Shown here in pieces: positions 52,114 to 61,850 of a stretch of DNA of 64,000 bases. Position 1 is the stretch's first letter, and each line of letters opens with the position of its first letter. The translations under genes were made by a program, and so were the position numbers. The DNA comes from Ancylobacter amanitiformis (lineage in GTDB: Bacteria > Pseudomonadota > Alphaproteobacteria > Rhizobiales > Xanthobacteraceae): positions 349,281 through 413,280 of the forward strand of contig NZ_JAUSVR010000003.1 of assembly GCF_030814815.1 (NCBI RefSeq). The letters are read 5' to 3'. The notes under the pieces were generated by a model. That model was not told where the DNA came from. It saw only the letters and a list, made by a program, of their open reading frames with translations, and did no database searches.

Positions 52114-52899
52114 ATGAACGCCATATCCTCACGCCAGCAGGACATTCTGGTGCTGGCGCGCGCCCAGGGGCGCGTGAGCGTGGACGACCTCGCCACGCGT
52201 TTCGAAGTCTCGCCCCAGACCATTCGCAAGGACCTCAACGACCTGTGCGTGCGCCGGCTCATGTCGCGCGTGCATGGCGGGGCTGTGGTGGCGTCGGGCG
52301 TGGAGAATGTCGCCTATGAGGCGCGTCGGGCCATGGCGCAGGGCGCCAAACGCGCCATCGCCGAGGCCGCCGCCGCCATGGTGCCGAACCGGGCGTCGCT
52401 GTTCATCAATATCGGCACGACCACCGAGGAGGTGGCCCGCGCGCTTGGCGACCATGAGGATCTCCTGGTCATCACCAACAATCTCAATGTCGCCACGCTG
52501 CTCTACCGCCATCCCAAGATCGAACTGATCATGGCCGGCGGGCCGGTGCGCCATGCCGACGGGGCGGTGATCGGTTCGGCGGCGGTCGATTTCGTCCGGC
52601 AGTTCCGTGTCGATTATGCGGTCATCGGCGCTTCGGCCATCGAGGAGGACGGCACGCTGCTGGACTTCGACTACCGCGAGGTGCAGGTGGCCCGCGCCAT
52701 CATCGACAATGCCCGCCAGGTCATCCTGGTGGCCGACCGCTCCAAGCTGGAGCGCTCCGCGCCGGTGCGCATCGGCGCGATGCAGGAGGTCGACACTTTT
52801 GTCACCGACGTCGTCTCCTCGCCCTCGCTGCGGGAGGTGTGCCAGCGCCATGCGGTGGAACTGATCGAGGTCGGCAATCGCGACGAGGACGGCTTCTGA
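52114..52899 (+). CDS. DeoR/GlpR-family regulator
   Basis: A 261-residue repressor. The DeoR helix-turn-helix (ARAQGRVSVDDLATRFEVSPQTIRKDLNDL) is followed by RVHGGAV and a phosphosugar-binding domain with NIGTTTEEVARAL and DADGTLLDFDYREVQVAR-type segments. GlpR-like members respond to glycerol-3-phosphate or a related phosphosugar. A short palindrome AGAATCATTCT (52061-52071) precedes it. No adjacent glycerol or sugar operon shows its target; it may control the aldo-keto reductase at 53065. Confidence 0.88.
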   Translation: MNAISSRQQDILVLARAQGRVSVDDLATRFEVSPQTIRKDLNDLCVRRLMSRVHGGAVVASGVENVAYEARRAMAQGAKRAIAEAAAAMVPNRASLFINIGTTTEEVARALGDHEDLLVITNNLNVATLLYRHPKIELIMAGGPVRHADGAVIGSAAVDFVRQFRVDYAVIGASAIEEDGTLLDFDYREVQVARAIIDNARQVILVADRSKLERSAPVRIGAMQEVDTFVTDVVSSPSLREVCQRHAVELIEVGNRDEDGF

Positions 52900-53064
52900 C
52901 CCTCGCGCGATCGGCCCCGCGCTTCCCGTGAGGGGCGCGATCCGCGACACGCGGTCGACATAGAGGACGTTACAACTGGGGGGTGGCTGGCCGCCGTCGC
53001 GCGCTGGCATAGAGTCGCACCTGCGCAGCCCAGGCTGCGGCGCATGAAGCCGGAGGAACGACGC

Positions 53065-54024
53065 ATGGAACTTCGCCGCCTTGGCAGCTCCGACATACTG
53101 GTCCCGCCGCTCTGTTTCGGGGGCAATGTCTTCGGCTGGACCGCCGACGAGGCTACCTCCTTCCGCCTGCTCGACGGGCTGTTCGAGGCGGGGTTCACCT
53201 TCATCGACACGGCGGATGTCTATTCACGCTGGGCGAGCGGCAATCAGGGCGGCGAATCCGAGACCATCATCGGCAAATGGATGAAGGCGCGCGGCAATCG
53301 CGCGAAAATCGTGCTCGCCACCAAGGTCGGCAGCGACATGGGCCTCGGCAAGCGCTGCCTGAAGCCCGACTATGTCCGCACCGCCATCGAGGCGTCGCTG
53401 AAGCGTTTGCAGACCGATTATGTCGACCTGTATTTCTCGCACTGGGACGATCCGGAAACGCCGTTCGAGGACGTGCTCGCGACCTATGACGAGCTGATCA
53501 AGGCCGGCAAGGTGCGCCTCATCGGTGCGTCCAACCTGACCGCCTCGCGTCTGTTCGATGCGCTCGCGGTTTCGGCGCGCGAGGGCCTGCCACGCTACGA
53601 GGTGGTCCAGCCGGAATATAACCTCTATGCCCGCGCGGGCTATGAGGCCGAGATCGAGCCGATCTGCCAGCGCAACGGGCTGGGCGTCGTCGCCTATTAC
53701 GCGCTCGCCGCCGGTTTCCTCACCGGCAAATATCGCGTGCCCGCGGATGCCGCCAGCAGCGTGCGCGGCGGGGATGTGGTGAAGACCTATCTCAACGCGC
53801 GGGGGCTGCGCATCCTCGCCGCGCTGGACGCGGTGGCGGCGGCGCGCGGCGCCACCCCGGCCCAGGTCGCGCTGGCCTGGATCATGGCGCGGCCGAGCCT
53901 CACCGCGCCGATCGCCAGCGCCTCCCGCGTCGAGCAACTGGGCGACCTGTTCGCCTCGGCGGCGCTGACGCTTTCGCCGACCGACATGGCCCGCCTCGAT
54001 GGGGCGAGCGCGGAGACGGCGTGA
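53065..54024 (+). CDS. Aldo/keto reductase
   Basis: A 319-residue reductase of the AKR superfamily, longer than that at 46194. Catalytic Asp and Tyr are in FIDTADVYSRW, Lys in LATKVGSD and His in YFSHWDDP. The ATG 53065 is favoured over one at 53044 because GGAGG lies nine bases upstream of it. The C-terminal IASASRVEQLGDLF is a typical NADPH-site sequence. The likely substrate is an aldehyde or sugar; unknown. Confidence 0.9.
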   Translation: MELRRLGSSDILVPPLCFGGNVFGWTADEATSFRLLDGLFEAGFTFIDTADVYSRWASGNQGGESETIIGKWMKARGNRAKIVLATKVGSDMGLGKRCLKPDYVRTAIEASLKRLQTDYVDLYFSHWDDPETPFEDVLATYDELIKAGKVRLIGASNLTASRLFDALAVSAREGLPRYEVVQPEYNLYARAGYEAEIEPICQRNGLGVVAYYALAAGFLTGKYRVPADAASSVRGGDVVKTYLNARGLRILAALDAVAAARGATPAQVALAWIMARPSLTAPIASASRVEQLGDLFASAALTLSPTDMARLDGASAETA

Positions 54025-54170
54025 GCCTGTCCCGGCGCGGGGAGGGCGCGGGCGGGCGTTCCCGTCGTGCGTTCCCGGGAGCGGATGCGGGGCGAATGGT
54101 CTAGCGTCACGCGTGGATCCCCGGCCCGGCGCCCGCCATCCTCCCGGGGATGTCCCGATCCGGTGCCGGA

Positions 54171-55049
54171 ATGATCGTCCGCGAACGCCCGAGCTATCTC
54201 GAACTGTTCTTCACGCTCAAGGGGTCGGTGATCCGGCGGGTGTGGCCGCAATGCCTGTTCGTCATGGTGCTGTCCGCCGCCGTGGTCGGCGGCCATGCCT
54301 GGCGCCCGGGGCTGGTACCCACGCTCGACGGCACGCCGTTCTCGCTCGTCGGCATCGCGCTTTCCGTGTTCCTCGCCTTCCGCAACAGCGCCTGCTACGA
54401 CCGCTGGTGGGAAGCGCGCAAGCAGTGGGGCGCGATGGTGGCGGCCGTGCGCGACCTTGCCCGGCAGAGCCTCGTCCTGGAAGCGCGCGGGGAGGCGGGC
54501 CCGGCGCTGCGCCGCGATCTCATCGAGGCGGTGATCGCCTATGTCCGCGAACTGGTCGATCTGCTGCGCGGCGTGGCGCCGGCGGGGCGATGGCGCTTTC
54601 CCGCCGATGCGCGGCTGCGCGAGGCCGGCACGCGGCTGGCGGCGGCCCGCACCGGCGGGCTGGTCTCGGATATCGAATTTTCCATGCTGGACGGCTCGCT
54701 GAAGGAACTGTGCCACGCCGCGGCCGCCTGCGAGCGCATCCGCACCACGCCGGTGCCGTTCGGCTACACGCTGCTGCTGCACCGCACCGCGCACATCTTC
54801 TGCTTCCTGCTGCCCTTCGGCTTTGCCGACGTGATCGGCTGGGGCACGCCCATCGTGGCGGGGCTCGTCGCCTACACGTTTTTCGGCCTCGACGCGCTGG
54901 GCGACGAGATGGAGGAGCCGTTCAGCCTGCATTCCAGCGCGGTGCCGATCGGCGCCATTGCCGGCATGATCGAGATCAACCTGCGCGAGGCTTTGGGCGA
55001 GACCGACCTGCCCGACCTGCCGCGTCCGGTGGACGGGGTGCTGCTGTGA
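54171..55049 (+). CDS. Bestrophin-family channel protein
   Basis: A 292-residue membrane protein of the bestrophin/UPF0187 family, as in E. coli YneE. The start [12 protein letters not shown] matches that family (ATG 54171); an ATG at 54150 would add seven residues. Features: [33 protein letters not shown], and the calcium/acidic segment LGDEMEEPF near the C-terminus. Bacterial members form cation or anion channels; the ion is not known here. Confidence 0.9.
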   Translation: MIVRERPSYLELFFTLKGSVIRRVWPQCLFVMVLSAAVVGGHAWRPGLVPTLDGTPFSLVGIALSVFLAFRNSACYDRWWEARKQWGAMVAAVRDLARQSLVLEARGEAGPALRRDLIEAVIAYVRELVDLLRGVAPAGRWRFPADARLREAGTRLAAARTGGLVSDIEFSMLDGSLKELCHAAAACERIRTTPVPFGYTLLLHRTAHIFCFLLPFGFADVIGWGTPIVAGLVAYTFFGLDALGDEMEEPFSLHSSAVPIGAIAGMIEINLREALGETDLPDLPRPVDGVLL

Positions 55050-55125
55050 ACGGGAAATTGGGGGTGGCGGCGCGGCCCGTCCGCCTGCCATAAAGGGCGC
55101 GCCCGCGCCTCACCGGAGTTTCGCC

Positions 55126-56859
55126 ATGACAATCGACGCTGAAACCCTCGGCCGCTATATCGATGCGGGGCGCGGCGTTGCCGCGGCGGATCTCGTCGTC
55201 AAGAACGTGAAGCTGCTCGACGTGATCACCGGCACGATCACCGAGACCGATATCGCCATGGTCGGCTCCCGCATCGTCGGCACCTATGGCCGCTATGAGG
55301 GCGCGCGCGAAATCGACGGCACGGGGCTGTTCGCCGTTCCCGGCTTCATCGACACGCATCTGCATGTCGAATCCTCCCTCGTCACCCCGCTGGAATTCGA
55401 TCGCTGCGTGCTGCCGCATGGCGTGACCACGGCGATCTGCGACCCGCACGAGATCGCCAACGTATTGGGGGCGGAGGGCATCGCGTATTTCCAGCGCTGC
55501 GCCGAGCAGACCATCATGGACCTGCGCGTGCAGCTGTCCTCCTGCGTGCCGGCCACGGCCTTCGAGACCTCCGGGGCCGAGCTGAGCGCGGCCGACCTCG
55601 TCGCCCTGCGTGGCCATCCCTCCGGCATCGGCCTTGCCGAGTTCATGAATTTTCCCGGCGTGCTGTTCAAGGACGAGGGTTGCCTCGCCAAGCTGGAAGC
55701 GTTTTCCGACGGGCATATCGACGGCCACGCGCCGCTGCTTGGGGGGCGCGACCTCAACGGCTATATCAGCGCCGGCATCCGCACCGAGCACGAGGCAACG
55801 ACGCTGCCCGAGGCGCGCGAGAAGCTGATGAAGGGCATGACCGTGCTCATCCGCGAGGGCTCGGTCTCCAAGGACCTGCACGCGCTGATCCCGCTCATCT
55901 GCGCCGACACCTCCGCCTTCCTCGCCTTCTGCACGGATGATCGCAACCCGCTGGACATCGCCGAGGAGGGCCATCTCGACTTCATGATCCGCACGGCCAT
56001 CGCCCATGGCGCGCCGCTGCATCATGTCTATCGCGTGGCCAGCTGGTCGGCGGCGAACGCGTTCGGGCTCACCGATCGCGGCCTCATCGCGCCCGGCCGG
56101 CGGGCGGATATCGTGCTGCTGGACGATCTGGAGGCTTGCTCGGTCCGCCAGGTCATCTCCGCCGGGCGGCTGGTGACACCGGAACTGTTCGCCACCCGCA
56201 GCTTCATCGCGCCGGTGGGGCTGGAATCCATGAAGGCCGAGCGGGTCGCGGCGTCGGATTTCCGCATCCCCGCCACGACGAGCGCGACGCGGGTGATGGG
56301 CGTGGTGCCCGGCCGCATCATTACCGAGGACGTGGCGCTGGACCTCGCGATCGTCGACGGCGAGAAGCGGGTCGATCTCGACAAGGACGCGGTCAAGGTC
56401 TGCGTCGTCGCCCGCCACGGCAAGAACCGCAATATCGGGCGGGGCTTCGTGCATGGCTTCGGCATGAAGCGCGGCGCTATCGCCTCATCGGTCGGCCATG
56501 ACAGCCACAATATCTGCGTGGTCGGCGCCGATGACGCCGACATGGCGGCGGCGGTGAACCGGCTCATCGAGCTGAAGGGCGGATTCGTCGTCGCCGACGG
56601 GGGCAAGGTCACGGCCGAACTGGCGCTGCCGGTTGCCGGGCTGATGTCCACCGGCAGTTTCGAGGAGGTGCATGACACGCTGATCCCGCTGCGCGCGGCG
56701 GCCAAGGCGCTGGGCGTGGTGCTGGCCGAACCCTTCCTGCAGGTGGCGTTCCTGCCGCTGCCGGTGATACCGCATCTCAAGATCACCGATTTCGGCATGT
56801 TCGATGTCGATCATTTCGCCCTGCTGGAGCCGCAGGGCTCGCCGGGGCGCAGCGGCTGA
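55126..56859 (+). CDS. ade: Adenine deaminase
   Basis: A 577-residue amidohydrolase that turns adenine into hypoxanthine and ammonia in purine salvage. Metal ligands appear in DTHLHVESS (about residues 83-87), the carbamate-like region and HDSHN; the long C-terminal domain including [23 protein letters not shown] is characteristic of Ade and absent from other amidohydrolases. 76 bases separate it from the bestrophin gene. Probably independently expressed. Confidence 0.94.
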   Translation: MTIDAETLGRYIDAGRGVAAADLVVKNVKLLDVITGTITETDIAMVGSRIVGTYGRYEGAREIDGTGLFAVPGFIDTHLHVESSLVTPLEFDRCVLPHGVTTAICDPHEIANVLGAEGIAYFQRCAEQTIMDLRVQLSSCVPATAFETSGAELSAADLVALRGHPSGIGLAEFMNFPGVLFKDEGCLAKLEAFSDGHIDGHAPLLGGRDLNGYISAGIRTEHEATTLPEAREKLMKGMTVLIREGSVSKDLHALIPLICADTSAFLAFCTDDRNPLDIAEEGHLDFMIRTAIAHGAPLHHVYRVASWSAANAFGLTDRGLIAPGRRADIVLLDDLEACSVRQVISAGRLVTPELFATRSFIAPVGLESMKAERVAASDFRIPATTSATRVMGVVPGRIITEDVALDLAIVDGEKRVDLDKDAVKVCVVARHGKNRNIGRGFVHGFGMKRGAIASSVGHDSHNICVVGADDADMAAAVNRLIELKGGFVVADGGKVTAELALPVAGLMSTGSFEEVHDTLIPLRAAAKALGVVLAEPFLQVAFLPLPVIPHLKITDFGMFDVDHFALLEPQGSPGRSG

Positions 56860-56933
56860 GCGCACCGCCGCGCGGGGTTCCGCGGCCCGATGTCCCGGGC
56901 ACTGGCGGCCCTCCCTGAGCCGGCGCGGATCTG

Positions 56934-57040
56934 CTAGAGCTTTTCCGGTGAATTCCGGTTCACCGGAAAAGCTCTAGGTTATTGTTCTGACGTATTTTCT
57001 TCACGCGAACCGGAATCCACTTCGCTCGAAAATGCTCTAG
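56934..57040. repeat. Rhizobiales-type CTAGAGC palindromic element
   Basis: The element is bounded by CTAGAGC (56934) and GCTCTAG (57040). Its left half is a perfect 19-bp-arm hairpin (56934-56977) around TTCCGG; the right half ends GAAAATGCTCTAG. Similar short repeats (RIME/REP-type) are dispersed in alphaproteobacterial genomes. It lies between adenine deaminase and PlsC and could act as a terminator. Confidence 0.75.
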
Positions 57041-57093
57041 ATCCTGCCACCTGCCTCGCCCCTGTCATCCGCTGCTTCCAGATCCGCGCCCCG

Positions 57094-57816
57094 ATGTCCC
57101 GCCTGCGTTCCTCCCTCTTCCTCGTCCTGCTGGTCCTGTGGACGGCGCTATTGGCGCTGACGATCCCCTATTACGCGCTGCGCAGGGAGCCTCGGGCGAC
57201 CCGCCGTTTCTCGCGGATGTGGGCCGGCGGGGTGCTGGCGCTGCTGCGTCTCGTGGGCGTGGCCTGCCGCACCATGGGCGAGGGCAACCGGCCGGCGGGG
57301 GCCGCGCTTTATGTCGCCAACCACCAGTCCACCTTCGAGACGATAGCCGCCGCCACGCTGGTGCCGGACGTCGCCATCGTGCTGAAGGAGGAACTGTACC
57401 GCATCCCGGTCTTCGGCTGGTTCCTCCGGCATTCGCCGATGATCGCCATCGACCGCGCGGGCGGCGGGGCGGCGATGAAGAAGATGTTCCGCGAGGGGCG
57501 CGCGGCGGTGGCGGAAGGGCGCAGCCTGCTGATCTTCCCCGAGGGCACGCGCCAGCCGGTGGACCAGCGGGCGGAATTCCATCGCGGCGTGCTGCTGCTC
57601 TACAAGGCGCTGGGCGTGCCGGTCGTGCCGATGGTGCACAATGCCGGCCTGTTCTGGCTGGCCAAGAGCTTCCTCATCCGTCCGGGCACCATCACCGTCT
57701 CCTTCCTGCGTCCCATACCGCCCGGCCTGCCGGATGCCGAGTTCATGGCGCGCATCCGCGAGGCGATCTATGACGAGCGCGACCGGCTGGTCGCCAAGGC
57801 CCGCAGGGCGTCGTGA
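57094..57816 (+). CDS. plsC: 1-acyl-sn-glycerol-3-phosphate acyltransferase
   Basis: A 240-residue membrane-bound enzyme that adds the second acyl chain in phosphatidic-acid synthesis. The N-terminal membrane segment (residues 6-28) is followed by NHQSTFE, the HX4D/E motif (here with Glu, as usual in alphaproteobacteria), and FPEGTR, the glycerol-phosphate-binding motif. The FAD-type reductase gene follows after 20 bases. Confidence 0.92.
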   Translation: MSRLRSSLFLVLLVLWTALLALTIPYYALRREPRATRRFSRMWAGGVLALLRLVGVACRTMGEGNRPAGAALYVANHQSTFETIAAATLVPDVAIVLKEELYRIPVFGWFLRHSPMIAIDRAGGGAAMKKMFREGRAAVAEGRSLLIFPEGTRQPVDQRAEFHRGVLLLYKALGVPVVPMVHNAGLFWLAKSFLIRPGTITVSFLRPIPPGLPDAEFMARIREAIYDERDRLVAKARRAS

Positions 57817-57835
57817 GCAGGAACCCGAGGACGGC

Positions 57836-59083
57836 ATGAACGAGAGAGCGGAAGAACGTATCGTCATTCTCGGTGCGGGCCAGGGGGGCTTTCAGGCCGC
57901 CGCCTCGCTGCGCGAGGCCGGTTTCTCCGGGCCACTGACGCTGGTGGGCGACGAGCCGGGCCTGCCCTATCAGCGCCCGCCGCTCTCCAAGGCCTATATG
58001 AAGGGCGATGCCGGCATCGAGCAGATCGAACTGCGCCCCGCCGCCTTCTATGCCGACCACCGGATCGAACTCATCCAGGCGCGCGCCACCGGCATCGACC
58101 GTGCCATGCGCCGCCTGCGGCTGGAGGGCGGGGAGAGCCTGTCCTATGCCCATCTCATCCTCGCCACCGGGGCGCGCAACCGGCCGCTTCCCGTGCCGGG
58201 ACGTGAACTTGCCGGCGTCTATTACCTGCGCACCCGCGCGGATGCCGACGCGCTGAAGGCGACGCTGGCGGGCGCGCGCCATGTCGTGGTGATCGGTGCC
58301 GGCTTCATCGGGCTGGAATTCGCCGCGGTCGCCCGTGCGCTCGGCCATGAGGTGACGGTGATCGAGGCGGCCGCGCGTCCGCTGGGGCGCGCCGTGTCGC
58401 CGGAGATGTCCGCCTTCTTCGCGCAGGCGCACCGCGACCTGGGCGCGACCCTGCTGCTCGGGGCCGGTGTCGTCGGGCTTGAGGGTGCCGAGGGTCGCGT
58501 CACCGGCGTGAAGACGACGGATGGCGTGGTGCATCCGGCTGATTTCGTGCTGGTCGGCATCGGCGTGGTGCCGAATGTGGAAATCGCGGCCGAGGCGGGG
58601 CTGGAGGTGGCGAACGGCATCGTGGTCGACGATCATCTCGCCACCAGCGACCCCGCTATTTCGGCGCTGGGCGATGCGGTGGCCTATCCCAGCCGCTTCG
58701 CCGGCGGCAAGAATGAACCGGCAATGGTGCGGCTGGAATCGGTGCAGAACGCGGTGGACCAGGCGCGTTGCCTCGCCGCGCGGCTCACCGGCAAGTCCGC
58801 GCCCTTCGAGGCGGTGCCGTGGTTCTGGAGCGACCAGGGCGACCTCAAGCTGCAGATGGTCGGCCTCGCCGGGCCGACGGACAGCGCCGTGCTGCGCGGC
58901 GACCCGGCCTCGCGACGCTTCTCGGTGTTCCGCTTCCGCGACGGCGTGCTGACCGCGATCGAAAGCGTCAACCGCCCGGCCGACCACATGCTCGGCCGCC
59001 GCCTGCTGGCCGGCACGCCGGTTCTCACCCCCGAGCAGGCGGGCGATGAGAGCTTCGAGCTGAAAAGCCTGCTGGCGCGCTGA
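57836..59083 (+). CDS. FAD-dependent ferredoxin/rubredoxin reductase-like
   Basis: A 415-residue NAD(P)H-dependent flavoprotein of the BphA4/ThcD type, which passes electrons to ferredoxin. The FAD motif ILGAGQGGFQAAASLREAG is at the start, the NAD motif VIGAGFIGLEFAA about residue 155, and the FAD-contact ALGDAV later; the C-terminal reductase domain is complete. ATG 57836 follows GAGGA. Such a protein could supply the distant Rieske oxygenase, which lacks a reductase in its locus, but this is speculative. Confidence 0.9.
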   Translation: MNERAEERIVILGAGQGGFQAAASLREAGFSGPLTLVGDEPGLPYQRPPLSKAYMKGDAGIEQIELRPAAFYADHRIELIQARATGIDRAMRRLRLEGGESLSYAHLILATGARNRPLPVPGRELAGVYYLRTRADADALKATLAGARHVVVIGAGFIGLEFAAVARALGHEVTVIEAAARPLGRAVSPEMSAFFAQAHRDLGATLLLGAGVVGLEGAEGRVTGVKTTDGVVHPADFVLVGIGVVPNVEIAAEAGLEVANGIVVDDHLATSDPAISALGDAVAYPSRFAGGKNEPAMVRLESVQNAVDQARCLAARLTGKSAPFEAVPWFWSDQGDLKLQMVGLAGPTDSAVLRGDPASRRFSVFRFRDGVLTAIESVNRPADHMLGRRLLAGTPVLTPEQAGDESFELKSLLAR

Positions 59084-59203
59084 CGGCGACGGCGTATCTT
59101 CCCGGATGGCGTCACGCTGGCCCGGGAATGCGTGCCGCGAGGCCCTCGCCAGAGGCGCCTGCTGTGATACCATCGGAAAACCCGGTCTCTCGCGGATCCT
59201 CCG

Positions 59204-60115
59204 ATGGCTTTCTCGCTCCGGCAGCTTCAGTATTTCGTGGCCGTGGCCGAGAATGGCTCGGTGTCCTCGGCGGCGCAGACGCTGTCCATCTCGCAATCGA
59301 CCGTGACCGAGGCGCTGCGCCAGTTGGAACTCGATCTCGGCTTCCAGTTGCTGGAGCGCCACGCGCGCGGGGTCGACCTCACCCTCAAGGGGCACCATTT
59401 CCTGCGCCACGCGCGCAAGATCCTGTCCGATGTCGCCGATGCCCGCCGTGCGCTGGCCGGCACCGAGGCGACGGCGTTGACCGGCCGGCTCTCGATCGGG
59501 GTCACGCCGCTGGTTGCCGGCTATATCTATTCCGACCTCATGGCGCGCTTCCGTCGCGCCTTTCCCGGTGTCGCCGTCGAGGCGGTGGAGGATGCGGCGG
59601 ATTATCTGGAGCATCTGCTGGTCGGCGGCGAACTCGACGTGGCGGTGATGGTGCTGCCGCCGGGACGCCGCTCGGCGGCGCTGCAGACCGAGGCGGTCGA
59701 AATCTCGCCCTACCGCGTATGGCTGCCGCTCGGCCATCCCGCGCTCGCCGAGGAGCGGGTGAGCCTCACCGCTCTCTCCGGCGAGCCGCATGTGCTGCTC
59801 ACCATTGACGAGATTGCCGAAGCCTCCGAAATCGTCTGGCGCCGGCTCGGCATCCGCCCGCCCGTGGCCTTCCGCACCCGCTCGGTGGAGGCGGTGCGCT
59901 CGCTGGTGGCGACCGGTGCGGGCGTCGCCGTACTGCCGGACCTGACCTATCGGCCATGGTCGCTGGAAGGTGACAAGATCGAGGCCCGCACGCTGATCGA
60001 CGACGTGCCGGCGGTGGAAGTGGCGACCGCCTGGCGGCGCGGCTCGCCGCTATCCCCCGCCGCTGCCGGCTTCGTCTCGGTGGCAGCCACCCGGCATGGC
60101 GGGCGGGGGAGGTGA
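59204..60115 (+). CDS. LysR-family regulator
   Basis: A 303-residue activator-type protein. The winged helix (FSLRQLQYFVAVAENGSVSSAAQTLSISQSTVTEALRQLE) is followed by a type 2 periplasmic-binding-like effector domain from about residue 90. It precedes the second Pot-type importer on the same strand, separated by a 310-base gap with an inverted-repeat element, and may regulate it. Effector unknown. Confidence 0.9.
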   Translation: MAFSLRQLQYFVAVAENGSVSSAAQTLSISQSTVTEALRQLELDLGFQLLERHARGVDLTLKGHHFLRHARKILSDVADARRALAGTEATALTGRLSIGVTPLVAGYIYSDLMARFRRAFPGVAVEAVEDAADYLEHLLVGGELDVAVMVLPPGRRSAALQTEAVEISPYRVWLPLGHPALAEERVSLTALSGEPHVLLTIDEIAEASEIVWRRLGIRPPVAFRTRSVEAVRSLVATGAGVAVLPDLTYRPWSLEGDKIEARTLIDDVPAVEVATAWRRGSPLSPAAAGFVSVAATRHGGRGR

Positions 60116-60139
60116 GGGGGGTGCCGCCTGCGGCGGAGT

Positions 60140-60253
60140 TTTGCGCTGGGTCCCGGCTCGGCATTCCGCCTGCGGCGTCACTTGTCCGGGACATGTAGCT
60201 GTTTCCCGGACAAGCTGCACGACGTGCCGCGCCGATCCGGGACCCGGCGCAAA
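60140..60253. repeat. Nested inverted-repeat element A
   Basis: Outer 17-bp arms TTTGCGCTGGGTCCCGG (60140-60156) and CCGGGACCCGGCGCAAA (60237-60253) with one mismatch enclose inner 10-bp arms TTGTCCGGGA / TCCCGGACAA. A related element lies at 61668. The 310-base gap 60116-60425 otherwise holds only the promoter region of the binding-protein gene. Confidence 0.75.
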
Positions 60254-60425
60254 GACTCTTCGCCGAAGGCGCAGCCACTCGTTTCATCCCATCCCGCAAG
60301 CCTAGCAAATACTCATCGGTTTTTCCGATGGCTCGGTTCTGATCTTTGGTGTGGCGCGGGGCCGGACGCAGCGGCACACTGGTTTTCAAAGGGCCGAAAG
60401 TGCCCGCGGAACAGAGGGACAGAAC

Positions 60426-61589
60426 ATGCACAGCCGCTATCTGCATCTGCCGGCGCTGGTCGCCTGCGCCTCGCTCACCCTCCAGCCCGCGCTCGCCGCG
60501 GAGATGACCGCGATCGGCCCGGGCGAGGGGCAGGTCGATATCGTGGCCTGGCCCGGCTATATCGAGCGTGGCGAGACCGACAAGGCCTATGACTGGGTCA
60601 CCGATTTCGAGAAGAAGACCGGCTGCAAGGTCAATGTGAAGACCGCCGGCACCTCGGACGAGATGGTGGCGCTGATGAACGAAGGCGGCTTCGACCTCGT
60701 CACCGCCTCCGGCGACGCCTCGCTGCGCCTCATCGCCGGCAAGAAGGTCGCGCCGATCAACACCAAGCTGATCCCGAGCTGGGAGACCGTCGACGACCGC
60801 CTGCAGAACGCGCCCTGGCACACGGTGAACGGCGTGAATTACGGCGTGCCCTACCAGTGGGGCTCCAATGTGCTGATGTACAATACGGAGGCGTTCAAGG
60901 GTGCCGCGCCCAAGAGCTGGAACGTGGTGTTCGAGGAGCAGACCCTGCCGGACGGCAAGTCCAACAAGGGCCGGGTGCAGGCTTTCGACGGGCCGATCTA
61001 CATTGCCGACGCCGCGCTCTATCTGATGGCGCACAAGCCCGAGCTCGGCATCAAGGATCCCTACGAGCTGACCGAGGAGCAGTACAAGGCGGCGCTCGAC
61101 CTGCTGCGCGGCCAGCGCAAGATCGTGCAGCGCTACTGGCACGACGCGATGATCCAGGTGGACGACTTCACCAATGAGGGCGTCGTCGCCTCGTCCTCGT
61201 GGCCGTTCCAGGTCAACCTGCTGGTCAGCCAGAAGAAGCCGATCGCCTCGACCATTCCGGCCGAGGGCGCCACCGGCTGGGCCGACAGCACCATGATGCA
61301 TGTCGACGCCAAGAACCCGAACTGCGCCTATATGTGGATGGAGCATTCGCTCTCGCCCAAGGTGCAGGGCGACCTCGCGGCCTGGTTCGGCTCGGTGCCC
61401 TCGGTTCCCGCGGCGTGCAAGGGCAATGATCTGCTCGGGGCCGATGGCTGCAAGACCAATGGCGCCGAGGAGTTCGAGAAGATCAAGTTCTGGCGCACCC
61501 CGGTCGCCAAATGCGCCACCCAGGCCGCCGGTTGCGTGCCCTATTACCGCTGGGTGTCGGATTACATCGCCGTGCTCGGCGGGCGATGA
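60426..61589 (+). CDS. Second Pot-type ABC importer, periplasmic binding protein
   Basis: A 387-residue solute-binding protein of the PotD/PotF family. A Sec signal peptide ends PALAAEMTAIG; the mature protein begins QVDIVAWPGYIERGETD. It differs from the Tat-exported PotD-like protein at 17900, so the two importers probably have different ligands. Several Cys (CTSDEM-like CKV, CAT) could form a disulfide. The start ATG 60426 has GAGGGACAG upstream. Ligand unknown; polyamine is the family default. Confidence 0.9.
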   Translation: MHSRYLHLPALVACASLTLQPALAAEMTAIGPGEGQVDIVAWPGYIERGETDKAYDWVTDFEKKTGCKVNVKTAGTSDEMVALMNEGGFDLVTASGDASLRLIAGKKVAPINTKLIPSWETVDDRLQNAPWHTVNGVNYGVPYQWGSNVLMYNTEAFKGAAPKSWNVVFEEQTLPDGKSNKGRVQAFDGPIYIADAALYLMAHKPELGIKDPYELTEEQYKAALDLLRGQRKIVQRYWHDAMIQVDDFTNEGVVASSSWPFQVNLLVSQKKPIASTIPAEGATGWADSTMMHVDAKNPNCAYMWMEHSLSPKVQGDLAAWFGSVPSVPAACKGNDLLGADGCKTNGAEEFEKIKFWRTPVAKCATQAAGCVPYYRWVSDYIAVLGGR

Positions 61590-61667
61590 GGCGCCACCCG
61601 TTCCGTGCCACGGGCCCCTCTCCCGTCAACGGTAAAGGGGTGGGGTTGAGGGCGCCTTCGGCGCAGC

Positions 61668-61786
61668 TTTGCGCTGGGTCCCCGCTCTGCGCTTCGGCTT
61701 CGCCTCCGCGGGTCCGGGACACGACGTCACGCCGTTTCCCGGACCGGTGACGCCGCAGGCGGAACGCAGATGCGGGACCCCGCGCA
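61668..61786. repeat. Nested inverted-repeat element B
   Basis: A relative of element A: left arm with TTTGCGCTGGGTCCCCGC (61668-61685), right arm with GCGGGACCCCGCGC (from 61772), and inner arms GGTCCGGGA (61711-61719) / TCCCGGACC (61737-61745). A short direct repeat GCGCAGGACTTC follows at 61783. It lies between the binding-protein and ATPase genes of one operon. Confidence 0.7.
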
Positions 61787-61850
61787 GGACTTCGCGCAGG
61801 ACTTCGCGCAGCGTCATTCTTCTCTAACCACCTTGCCGGATCGCCTCGCC

